From Natronomonas sp. (GTDB lineage: Archaea > Halobacteriota > Halobacteria > Halobacteriales > Haloarculaceae), in contig SLIW01000316.1 in assembly GCA_007135435.1 (NCBI GenBank), forward strand, positions 1 through 10,724: a stretch of DNA of 10,724 bases, in the 5' to 3' direction. The position numbers were made by a program, and so were the translations under genes. Shown here piece after piece: positions 4,816-10,724 of the stretch. Below the pieces are notes generated by a model. The model saw only the letters and a program-made list of their open reading frames with translations. It was not told where the DNA came from and searched no databases. The stretch's first letter is position 1; each line of letters opens with the position of its first letter.

Positions 4816-6282
4816 TCATCGCCGGTACCTCCGGAGGTGGGCCGGGAGCCGCTTCGCGATCGGCCCCCCGAGCCGGTCGCGGACGGTCCCCAGCAGGCCG
4901 TTCGGGACGAACAGGACGAAGAGGACGAAGACGATCCCCAGGTAGAGCGGGGCGCGGCCGTCGATGACCGCGCCGATGAAGTCCGCGACGGTGAACCCGC
5001 CGACCTCGGCGGCCAGCACGTCCTCGGGGAGGCCGCCGCGCAGGTACGGCGCGAGGCCTCCACTCTCCGACGAGAGGACGTCCCCGAGCCACTCGTGGAA
5101 GACCGCCCCGAACATGGCGCCGGCGAGGGTGCCGATGCCGCCGATGATCGTCACGATCAGCGCGTCCGCGGTCACCAGGAAGAAGAACGAGTTGTCCGGC
5201 GAGACGGAGCGGTAGAAGGCGGCGAAGATGGCGCCGGCGATGCCGGCGAAGAAGGCGCTCGCGGCGAAGGCGCCCATCTTGAACCAGAAGACGTCGTAGC
5301 CGATCGCCTCCGCGCGCTCCTCGTTGTCGCGGATGGCGATCATCACCGCGCCGAACGGCGAGTGGATGATCCGCTGCATCGCGAAGTAGCAGACGAGCAC
5401 GACCGCCGCGAGGGCGTAGTAGGAGACCATCGTCGCGGAGACGTCGATCCCCAGCCCGAGCAAGTTGTCGAAACTGTCGCCGGCCAGCCGCCCCACGCGG
5501 ACCTGCAGCGCGTCGACGAAGGGGACGCCGATGGCGAGGCCCTCCCCGGCGATCGTCGCGCCCTCCCGCGGGTTCGAGCTGACGTAGCCCCAGTGGCGGA
5601 TCGCCTCGTAGATGACCTGGGCGAAGCCGAGGGTGATCATCGCGAAGTAGACCCCGGTCAGCCTGAAGGAGACCGCGCCGATCGCGAGCGCCACCAGGAA
5701 CGCGAGCGCCGCGCCGAGGAGCATCGTGATCATGAACGGCGTCCCGCCGGGGATCCCCGGGATCTGGCCGTTGGCCGCGAGCACGACGAAGTACGCTCCC
5801 GTCCCGAAGAACGCCGCGTGCCCGAACGAGAGGTAGCCGGTGTACCCGCTGATGAAGTCGAAGCTCATCGCGAACAGCCCGAGGTAGAGCATCGTGATCA
5901 GGAACGTCAGCCCGGGGAGGAACGCGTTCACCTCGGAGGCGACCGCCGTCTCCTGCAGCCCGGCGTAGATCGGGGGGTAGACGGCGAAGACGAGGACGAT
6001 CAGGGCGTGTGCGAGGTGGTCCCGCGCGTACTGGCGGAGCCAGCCACCGCCGTCCGCGTCGTCGACGGTCGACGCGGGCTGGTCCTCCTCCAGGGCCGGG
6101 CGAGTCGCCTCCGCGGTTCCCGGAGCGGTCTCGGTGCCGCCGTCGGCACCCGTGGCCGGACCGGTCTCGACGGCCGCCTCCTCCGCCTGGTCGGCGGCTG
6201 TTCCGGTTTCGTCGTCCCCCCGAACCGGGTCGTCCTCTCCGACGTCAGGGTCGCCCCGCTCGGCGTCGTCAGTCGGGCTAAT
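4816..6282 (-). CDS. livM: Branched-chain amino acid-type ABC transporter permease LivM (apparent ATT start)
   Basis: One of the two membrane subunits of the uptake channel. The reading frame continues well upstream of the first in-frame GTG (5931), and that GTG would remove the first membrane helix (HALIVLVFAVYPPIYAGL, residues 92-109). Between the livH stop and 5931 this frame contains no ATG, GTG or TTG. An ATT at 6282-6280 begins a sensible N-terminus (SPTDDAERGDPD) and sits 7 bases after GAGGAGGTG, so I take it as the start, giving 488 residues. Residues 1-85 are an acidic, disordered, probably cytoplasmic extension. The conserved LivM core follows: SFDFISGYTGYLSFGHAAFFGTGAYF, FAMITLGFAQVIYEAI, the ATPase-contact loop RIIHSPFGAVMIAIRDNEERAEAIGYD, and ALIVTIIGGIGTLAGAMFGA. 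It overlaps the livH stop by one base. Confidence 0.9.
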   Translation of the reverse strand: MSPTDDAERGDPDVGEDDPVRGDDETGTAADQAEEAAVETGPATGADGGTETAPGTAEATRPALEEDQPASTVDDADGGGWLRQYARDHLAHALIVLVFAVYPPIYAGLQETAVASEVNAFLPGLTFLITMLYLGLFAMSFDFISGYTGYLSFGHAAFFGTGAYFVVLAANGQIPGIPGGTPFMITMLLGAALAFLVALAIGAVSFRLTGVYFAMITLGFAQVIYEAIRHWGYVSSNPREGATIAGEGLAIGVPFVDALQVRVGRLAGDSFDNLLGLGIDVSATMVSYYALAAVVLVCYFAMQRIIHSPFGAVMIAIRDNEERAEAIGYDVFWFKMGAFAASAFFAGIAGAIFAAFYRSVSPDNSFFFLVTADALIVTIIGGIGTLAGAMFGAVFHEWLGDVLSSESGGLAPYLRGGLPEDVLAAEVGGFTVADFIGAVIDGRAPLYLGIVFVLFVLFVPNGLLGTVRDRLGGPIAKRLPAHLRRYRR

Positions 6283-7339
6283 GGCCGCCCACCTCCTCGA
6301 CGCCGAAGATCCCCTGCGGGCGCACGACGAGGACGAGGACGAGCAGCAGGAAGATCGTCACCGCGGGGAGCCCGGGGTTGGGCACGATGCCGGTCGTGAA
6401 CAGCCACGTCGTGAACGAGTCGGCGACGCCGACCACCACCGCGGCGACGAGCGTCCCCTTGAACGAGCCCAGCCCGCCGATGATGACGATGACGAACGCG
6501 TACAGCAGGACGTCGATGTTGAGGAGGACGCTCGGACCCCACAGGGGGTCCCACATGAGGAGGACGCCCCCGAGCCCGGCGAGGCCGGTCCCGAGCCCGA
6601 AGACGACCGTGAAGGCCTTCCGGACGTCGATGCCCAGCGCCTCGACCATCTCGGGGTCCTCGCTGCCCGCGCGGATGTACAGCCCGTAGAGCGTCCGGGT
6701 GAGGAACAGCCAGACGGCGGTCGCGACGAGGAGCCCGAGGACGATCTCGAAGAGGTAGAGCCCGCGGATGTTCGCCCCGAGGATGTCGTAGCGGGCGGCC
6801 AGCGCCGACGGGATCGTCCCCATCGGGGCGCGCCACTGCGGCTCCGGCTGGACGCCGTGGAGCGTGGCCACGATGCGGGTCAGCTCCTCGAGGATCAGCG
6901 CGACGCCGAACGTCAGGAGGATCTGGTACATCGGCGTCCGGTCGTAGATCGGCCGGACGAGCCCCACCTCGATCGCCCCGCCCACCGCGGTGAGGAGCGC
7001 GAAGACGACCGCCGCGACGACGAAGAAGAACGCGATGGTGGTGAACGGCCCGGCTCCGCCCGAGAGCGCGAGCACCATCAGGACCCCGCCGAGGTACGCG
7101 CCGAGCATCGCCATCGCCCCGTGGGCGAAGTTGAGCACGCCCATCAGCCCGAAGACGAGCGTGAGGCCGACCGCGAGGATGAAGTAGACCGCCGCCTTGC
7201 CGAGGCCCTCGACGACGATCCGCGCGAAGGTCCGCGGCTGGAAGAACCGACCCAGCGCGTCGGCGAGCAGCGGGAGGTCCGCGAGCGCGGCCACGGCGAC
7301 GAGGACCTCGGTCGTCCCTCCGACCGTCCCCCCGATCAT
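6278..7339 (-). CDS. livH: Branched-chain amino acid-type ABC transporter permease LivH
   Basis: The second membrane subunit of the channel, 353 residues, with about eight to nine hydrophobic segments. Family marks are VGLTLVFGLMGVLNFAHGAMAMLGAY (58-82), YQILLTFGVALILEELTRI (138-156), the cytoplasmic loop facing the ATPases (TLYGLYIRAGSEDPEMVEALGIDVRKAF, 216-243), IIGGLGSFKGTLVAA (286-300) and the ending RPQGIFG (340-346). The first 35 residues, before the first conserved helix, are longer than in bacterial LivH. Its ATG overlaps the livF stop as ATGA (7339-7336), a sign of translational coupling. GGAGGT lies 10 bases upstream. Its own stop TAG shares a base with the ATT start of livM. Confidence 0.96.
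   Translation of the reverse strand: MIGGTVGGTTEVLVAVAALADLPLLADALGRFFQPRTFARIVVEGLGKAAVYFILAVGLTLVFGLMGVLNFAHGAMAMLGAYLGGVLMVLALSGGAGPFTTIAFFFVVAAVVFALLTAVGGAIEVGLVRPIYDRTPMYQILLTFGVALILEELTRIVATLHGVQPEPQWRAPMGTIPSALAARYDILGANIRGLYLFEIVLGLLVATAVWLFLTRTLYGLYIRAGSEDPEMVEALGIDVRKAFTVVFGLGTGLAGLGGVLLMWDPLWGPSVLLNIDVLLYAFVIVIIGGLGSFKGTLVAAVVVGVADSFTTWLFTTGIVPNPGLPAVTIFLLLVLVLVVRPQGIFGVEEVGGH
6290..6298 (-). promoter_or_regulatory. Strong Shine-Dalgarno sequence before the livM ATT
   Basis: Minus-strand GAGGAGGTG matches the haloarchaeal anti-Shine-Dalgarno end (GGAGGTGA consensus) and lies 7 bases before the ATT at 6282, inside the end of livH. It decides the livM start. Confidence 0.7.
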
Positions 7340-8034
7340 GCCGAGAGGTACCTCCTGATCCGTTCGTCGTCGGCGCTCACGCCCTCGGTCGACCCCGACT
7401 CGACGACCACGCCGTGGTCGAGCAGGTAGAACCGGTCGGCGAGGTCCATCGCGAGGGGGAAGTTCTGCTCGACGAGCACCATCGTCGTCTCCGCGGACGC
7501 CTCCCGGAGGGCCTCGACGACCTGCTCGACGATCATCGGCGCGAGCCCCTCGCTCGGCTCGTCGACGAGCAGGAGGTCGTTGTCGCCGACCATCCCCCGC
7601 GAGAGCGCCAGCATCTGCTGCTGGCCGCCGCTCAGGTTCCGCGCCTCCTTGTCCCGGAACCGCTCGAGGTCCGGGAAGAGGTCGTAGACGTACGCCCGGC
7701 GTGCCTCGAAGTCCGCGTCGGGCGGCACCGACACGCGGAGGTTCTCCTCGACGGTGAGGTAGCCGAACATCCGGCGCTCCTCGGGCACCCAGCCGACGCC
7801 CATCCCCGCCACCTCGTGGGTGCTCCGGCCGGTGACGTCCTCACCGCGGAAGCGGACGGTGCCGCGACGCGGCGGGGTCAGCTGGAGGATCGAGCGCAGG
7901 GTGGTCGTCTTGCCGACGCCGTTGCGACCGATCAGCGCGACGATCTCCTCCGACTCCACCTCCAGGGTGACCCCCTGCAGGACGTGGCTCTCGCCGTAGT
8001 ACGTGTGGACGTCCTCGAGCTCGAGGAGGCTCAC
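7336..8034 (-). CDS. livF: Branched-chain amino acid-type ABC transporter ATP-binding protein LivF
   Basis: One of the two cytoplasmic ATPases. The GTG at 8034 yields 232 residues, the standard LivF length, and the usual N-terminus (SLLELEDVHTYYGESHVLQG); a longer open frame reaching into livG is not credible. Walker A is GRNGVGKT (36-43). The Q-loop position carries Glu (VPEERRMF, 84-90), as is normal in LivF. The ABC signature is LSGGQQQ (134-140), Walker B is LLLVDEPSEGL (154-164), and the switch region reads LVEQN (187-191) with Gln in place of His, again a LivF habit. It follows livG after 130 untranslated bases, an unusually wide gap for this operon, and is coupled to livH by a 4-base overlap. 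No strong Shine-Dalgarno sequence precedes the GTG. Confidence 0.95.
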   Translation of the reverse strand: MSLLELEDVHTYYGESHVLQGVTLEVESEEIVALIGRNGVGKTTTLRSILQLTPPRRGTVRFRGEDVTGRSTHEVAGMGVGWVPEERRMFGYLTVEENLRVSVPPDADFEARRAYVYDLFPDLERFRDKEARNLSGGQQQMLALSRGMVGDNDLLLVDEPSEGLAPMIVEQVVEALREASAETTMVLVEQNFPLAMDLADRFYLLDHGVVVESGSTEGVSADDERIRRYLSA

Positions 8035-8081
8035 GCGCGACCCCCCGACGGCCCGCGGTCTCGCCCCCGACCGTTCACCCA

Positions 8082-8109
8082 CCGGCTTCCCGGCACGTCG
8101 GGGAGCCGG
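8082..8109. other. Potential hairpin in the livG-livF gap
   Basis: CCGGCTTCCC (8082-8091) and GGGGAGCCGG (8100-8109) can pair over ten positions, with one T-G mismatch, around an 8-base loop. The hairpin lies in the only wide gap inside the liv operon. It could be an mRNA processing or stability element, or an attenuator. No T-tract follows on the minus strand, so it does not look like a terminator. Confidence 0.4.
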
Positions 8110-8164
8110 GCCTGGTGGATCGTGCACCGTCGACCCGCAATGCAAGCCGGATGTGTCGGACGGA

Positions 8165-9061
8165 TCACGCACCGACCCCCGCGGTCCCCTCCGCCCCTCC
8201 GTCGTCCCCGCCGGACCCGCCGGACCCGCCGCCGCCGGACCCGTCCCCGCCACCGTTCGCCTCGTACCCGTCTCCTCCGGACCCGTCCCCGCCACCGTTC
8301 GCCTCGTACCCGCCCAGGTACGCCCGCTGGACCTCCTCGCTCCCCCGGATCTCCGCGGGTTCGCCGTCGGCGATGATCGCCCCGCGGTCGAGCACGACGA
8401 CGCGGTCGCTGATGTCCATGACCACGTCCATGTTGTGCTCGATCAGCAGGACGGCGTGGTCCCGGGCGACGTCCTCGATGATCGTGGTCACGTCGCTCAC
8501 GTCCTCGCTGGAGACCCCGGCGGTCGGCTCGTCCAGCAACAGGAGGTCGGGGTCGCCCGCGAGGGCGATGCCCACCTCCAGGTTCCGCTTCTCGCCGTGG
8601 CTCAGGTTCTGGGCGGGGTCGTCCGCGTGGGCGTCGAGCCCGATGCGCTCGAGGATGGCCTCCGCCTCGGCGACGTGGTCCTCGAAGGCGTTGACGTTGC
8701 GCCAGAACCGCCACGCGTCGGCCCCGCGGTGGGCCTGGGCGGCGACGCGGACGTTCTCGAGGACCGAGACGGTGGGGAAGATGTTCGTTATCTGGTAGGA
8801 TCGGTGGAGGCCGAGCAGCGCCGTCTCGTGGGGCGAGGCGTCCGTGATGTCCCGCGGCTCGTCGGTCCCGGACGGGGTGAACGTGACGGTCCCCCGCGTC
8901 GGCTCCAGGACCCCCGTGAGGAGGTTGAAGAACGTCGTCTTCCCCGCCCCGTTCGGCCCGATGACCGAGCAGAGCTCGTCGGACGCGACCGAGAAGTCCA
9001 CCTCGTCGACGGCCGTGATGCCGCCGAACTCCTTGGTCAGCCCGGATGTCGAGAGTAACAT
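8165..9061 (-). CDS. livG: Branched-chain amino acid-type ABC transporter ATP-binding protein LivG
   Basis: The other cytoplasmic ATPase, 298 residues from the ATG at 9061. Walker A is GPNGAGKTT (35-43), the Q-loop Gln is Q90 (HRSYQITNIFPTVSVLENV), the signature is LSHGEKR (153-159; the usual third-position Gly is His here, as in many LivG), Walker B is LLLLDEPT (173-180), and the switch His is H209 (LLIEHNMDVVM). The long insert after the Q-loop (AHRGADAWRFWRN) is typical of LivG. The family fold ends near residue 250 (VQRAYLGGYEAN). About 45 extra residues follow, made of two copies of a 14-residue Gly/Asp-rich unit and a Gly-rich end. It starts 31 bases after the stop of the substrate-binding gene, clearly in the same operon. 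Confidence 0.95.
   Translation of the reverse strand: MLLSTSGLTKEFGGITAVDEVDFSVASDELCSVIGPNGAGKTTFFNLLTGVLEPTRGTVTFTPSGTDEPRDITDASPHETALLGLHRSYQITNIFPTVSVLENVRVAAQAHRGADAWRFWRNVNAFEDHVAEAEAILERIGLDAHADDPAQNLSHGEKRNLEVGIALAGDPDLLLLDEPTAGVSSEDVSDVTTIIEDVARDHAVLLIEHNMDVVMDISDRVVVLDRGAIIADGEPAEIRGSEEVQRAYLGGYEANGGGDGSGGDGYEANGGGDGSGGGGSGGSGGDDGGAEGTAGVGA
8235..8312 (-). repeat. 36-base exact direct repeat, period 42, in the livG 3' end
   Basis: Bases 8235-8270 and 8277-8312 are identical and 42 bases apart. They encode the in-frame 14-residue repeat GYEANGGGDGSGG plus one residue. The exact identity suggests a recent slippage duplication. GC-rich, (GGN)-like sequence continues toward the stop. 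Confidence 0.9.
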
Positions 9062-9092
9062 GGCTTCGGTGCAGATCTCGGATGGCCGACGG

Positions 9093-10517
9093 TCAGGACA
9101 GGTCGCAGGTCATCTCGTCTTCCGGCACCACGATCTCGTCGCCGGACATGGTGGCGATCGGCTCGCCGGGCATGAGCACCGTGGGCCAGGTCTCCGCGAA
9201 CTCGTCGGCGGTCGGCTCGGGCCAGGCGACGGTCATGTCGGAGACCGCCTGGTTGTCGCTCTCGCGGAACGCATAGCCACCGTCGCCCTTCGGCGTGTCG
9301 TCGATGCTCATCCCGCGGAGTGTGGCGGCCACGTCGTCGGCGTCGACGGAGCCGGACTCCTCGACCGCCTGCACGATCGCCGACCCGGCGGCGAACGTCC
9401 CGCTGGTGAAGAGGTCGGGCACCATCCCGTAGGTGTCGACCATCATCTCCGTGAAGGCGTCGTTCGTCGGGTTGTCGAACTGGTTCCAGTGGTACCGGGA
9501 GGTGAACGGTCCGAGGCCCGCCTCCCGGATGTCCTCGGCGGTGAAGTCCTCGCCGAGGCCCTCCACGATGGTGTCGCCGATCAGCTGGGTGGAGAGCAGG
9601 TCCGCGAAGCCCCCGAAGAGCTGGACGTCGTAGGCGAAGCCGGTCGAGAGGAACGCCGGGAGCTGGATGGCGGTGAAGCCGCCGACGACGCCGTCGGCGC
9701 CGTCCTCGACCGCCTCGTCGTAGAGCCCCTCGAACTCGGTGAACCCCGAATCCACCCCGCGGGGCTCGAGCACCTCGATGCCCTCGGCCTCGAGGACCGC
9801 CTCCCAGTTGTTGGCCACCGAGCGGCCGAACGCGTCGTCGAGGTAGAAGATCGCCACCGTCGAGACGTCGGTCTCCTCGGCGACGAAGCGGCCGCCCGCG
9901 CGGGCGTCCATCGCGGTGTGCTCGCTCGTCCGGAACACCCGCTCGTGGCAGTGGTCCGCGGAGCTCGTGATGTCCGCGTCCGCAGCCGGCCCGACGACGT
10001 ACGGGATGTTCGCCTCGGCGACGACCGTGCCGATGATGCGGCGCGCCGACTCCGAGAGCGTGCCCCCCCAGAGGATGTCGGCGTCGTGGTCGACCACGAG
10101 GTCCTCGGCCACCCGCTGGGCCGTGTCGACGCTGAGCTCGGTGTCCTGGAGGACGATCTCGTAGGTCGGTCCGTCGTCGGGGTCGAACTCGTAGGTGCCG
10201 GTCGTCAGGTCGCCGACCTCGTCCGGACCGACGCCGTACTTGTAGGCGATCCCGCTGTAGAAGCCCATGAGCGAGGACTCCCCGTAGTACTGGAGGTCCC
10301 CCGAGACGGGCTGCAGGGCGCCGATGGTGATCGTCTCGTCGGTCGGCGCCGCGTCGTCGTCCGCGGGATCGTCGTCCGCGGGATCGTCGTCCGCGGGGTC
10401 GTCATCCGTTGGCGGATCGTCGTCGTCATTGCCGAGACACCCCGCCAGGCCGGTGGCGCCGACCGCGCCGAGTGCGCCGACACCCTTCAGCAGATCGCGT
10501 CGTGTTCCGGGCCTCAT
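9093..10517 (-). CDS. ABC transporter substrate-binding lipoprotein, branched-chain amino acid type (Tat-exported)
   Basis: The extracytoplasmic solute receptor of the liv operon, 474 residues. The N-terminus is a Tat lipoprotein signal: TRRDLLKG (arginines 6-7), a Gly/Ala-rich hydrophobic core, and the lipobox GLAGC with C27. An acidic spacer, PADDD three times (41-55), holds the domain off the membrane. The body from about residue 60 is a type I periplasmic-binding fold (Peripla_BP_6/LivJ-like): ITIGALQPVSGDLQYYG, the DTELSVDTAQRVAEDLV segment, VPE-less ADILWGGTLSESARRI, NIPYVVGPAADA, CHERVFRTSEH, and the C-lobe with GVVGGFTAIQLPAFLS and GYAFRESDNQAV. C190 and C472 are the only cysteines outside the signal. 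Family ligands include Leu/Ile/Val, other amino acids, amides and urea, so the substrate is open. It is the first gene of the operon. Confidence 0.95.
   Translation of the reverse strand: MRPGTRRDLLKGVGALGAVGATGLAGCLGNDDDDPPTDDDPADDDPADDDPADDDAAPTDETITIGALQPVSGDLQYYGESSLMGFYSGIAYKYGVGPDEVGDLTTGTYEFDPDDGPTYEIVLQDTELSVDTAQRVAEDLVVDHDADILWGGTLSESARRIIGTVVAEANIPYVVGPAADADITSSADHCHERVFRTSEHTAMDARAGGRFVAEETDVSTVAIFYLDDAFGRSVANNWEAVLEAEGIEVLEPRGVDSGFTEFEGLYDEAVEDGADGVVGGFTAIQLPAFLSTGFAYDVQLFGGFADLLSTQLIGDTIVEGLGEDFTAEDIREAGLGPFTSRYHWNQFDNPTNDAFTEMMVDTYGMVPDLFTSGTFAAGSAIVQAVEESGSVDADDVAATLRGMSIDDTPKGDGGYAFRESDNQAVSDMTVAWPEPTADEFAETWPTVLMPGEPIATMSGDEIVVPEDEMTCDLS
10356..10400 (-). repeat. Three 15-base repeats encoding the PADDD spacer
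   Basis: GTCGTCCGCGGGATC occurs at 10356-10370 and 10371-10385, with a one-mismatch copy at 10386-10400. They encode the acidic pentapeptide spacer directly after the lipid-anchored cysteine region. A more diverged copy follows. Confidence 0.85.
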
Positions 10518-10543
10518 GGGCGCTAGTCCGTATCCTACACCTT

Positions 10544-10551
10544 CAACTATC
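10544..10551 (-). promoter_or_regulatory. TATA-like box of the liv operon
   Basis: Minus-strand GATAGTTG is centred about 30 bases before the ATG at 10517, so the operon mRNA probably has no leader or only a very short one. The palindrome at 10554-10567 abuts it on the upstream side. Confidence 0.45.
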
Positions 10552-10553
10552 GT

Positions 10554-10567
10554 GTTTACATGTGAAC
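10554..10567. promoter_or_regulatory. Imperfect palindrome GTTTACATGTGAAC upstream of the liv TATA box
   Basis: This 14-base element matches its own reverse complement at 12 of 14 positions and is centred on ACATGT. It lies directly upstream of the liv TATA box and about 40 bases before the divergent gene at 10607, where either an activator or a repressor could act on both genes. Confidence 0.4.
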
Positions 10568-10570
10568 AAT

Positions 10571-10580
10571 TGGTACTAAC
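10571..10580 (+). promoter_or_regulatory. TATA-like box for the divergent gene at 10607
   Basis: TGGTACTAAC, after the AT-rich CAATT, is centred about 31 bases before the ATG at 10607. It is a weak but correctly placed box. Confidence 0.35.
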
Positions 10581-10606
10581 CGGCGCGAACCCCGAGACCC
10601 GGGACG

Positions 10607-10724
10607 ATGACCGAGACCGACGAGGACCCGGATGCCGACGAGAACCCGGATGCCGGCGAGGACCCAGAGGCCGACGAGGACCCCGAGACCGACGAATACC
10701 CAGAAGCCGACGAGGATACGGATC
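10607..10724 (+). CDS. Start of an acidic repeat protein, cut by the window edge
   Basis: From the ATG at 10607 the open frame MTETDEDPDADENPD continues to the window end (39 codons). It is built of a degenerate hexapeptide, roughly DEDPEA, encoded by about six 18-base units starting at 10619. The consistent frame, the TATA-like box upstream and divergence from the liv operon favour a real gene. There is no signal peptide, so this is probably the disordered N-terminal extension of a cytoplasmic or membrane protein whose body lies beyond the edge. No function can be assigned. Confidence 0.5.
   Translation, partial: MTETDEDPDADENPDAGEDPEADEDPETDEYPEADEDTD

Noticed and set aside
4720..6399. 559-codon plus-strand open frame opposite livM
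   Set aside because: It is antisense to a well-conserved permease and consists of charged low-complexity sequence (EDRPEHGAGEG-like). It reflects codon bias on the coding strand.
8082..8109. Transcription terminator between livG and livF
   Set aside because: No T-tract follows the stem on the transcribed strand, and the genes on both sides belong to one transporter.
8035..8295. N-terminal extension of livF up to base 8295
   Set aside because: It would overlap livG by 131 bases and is Pro/Gly-rich noise. The GTG at 8034 gives the standard LivF length and start.
8844..10526. 560-codon plus-strand open frame opposite the binding protein
   Set aside because: It mirrors the substrate-binding gene, with no signal, motif or promoter of its own.

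Overview
The window reads as a piece of a haloarchaeal chromosome. It is very GC-rich, and the proteins are strongly acidic with few lysines. Two N-termini carry twin-arginine signal peptides ending in a lipobox. Most starts sit about 26-28 bases downstream of a TATA-like box, so leaderless transcripts are likely. A HalOD1-like protein and a DUF7344-like winged-helix protein, both typical of Halobacteria, lie side by side. I cannot name the genus.

Left part (1-3294): a short-chain dehydrogenase (minus, cut by the window edge) is divergent from a Bcp-type peroxiredoxin (787-1251, plus). A 33-base tandem repeat (1331-1445) separates the peroxiredoxin from a convergent gene of unknown function (2040-1468, minus). 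Divergent from that is the start of a Tat lipoprotein (2136, plus). It runs head-on into another unknown gene (2809-2270, minus), and the two overlap deeply. A hotdog-fold acyl-CoA thioesterase (3294-2875, minus) precedes that unknown gene on the same strand.

Middle (3295-4676): a small, relatively AT-richer patch holds a HalOD1-like protein (3510-3737, plus) and a convergent DUF7344-like winged-helix regulator (4079-3747, minus), 9 bases apart. A stand-alone Rieske [2Fe-2S] protein (4676-4224, minus) follows.

Right part (4816-10517): a complete branched-chain-amino-acid-type ABC uptake operon on the minus strand, transcribed in the order substrate-binding lipoprotein, livG, livF, livH, livM. 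The lipoprotein captures solute outside the cell, LivH and LivM form the membrane channel, and LivG and LivF power it with ATP. The true substrate cannot be read from sequence. livM appears to start with a rare ATT codon behind a near-perfect Shine-Dalgarno sequence. A divergent gene with acidic hexapeptide repeats (10607 onward, plus) runs off the right edge, and a 14-base imperfect palindrome lies in the shared promoter region.

No gene-free stretch exceeds 300 bases. The longest gaps are 561-786, 1252-1467 and 3295-3509, and their contents are listed. I saw no tRNA, rRNA, CRISPR array, transposase or integrase, and no clear new multi-gene system. The main oddities are the ATT start, the head-on lipoprotein start, and several tandem repeats and palindromes.
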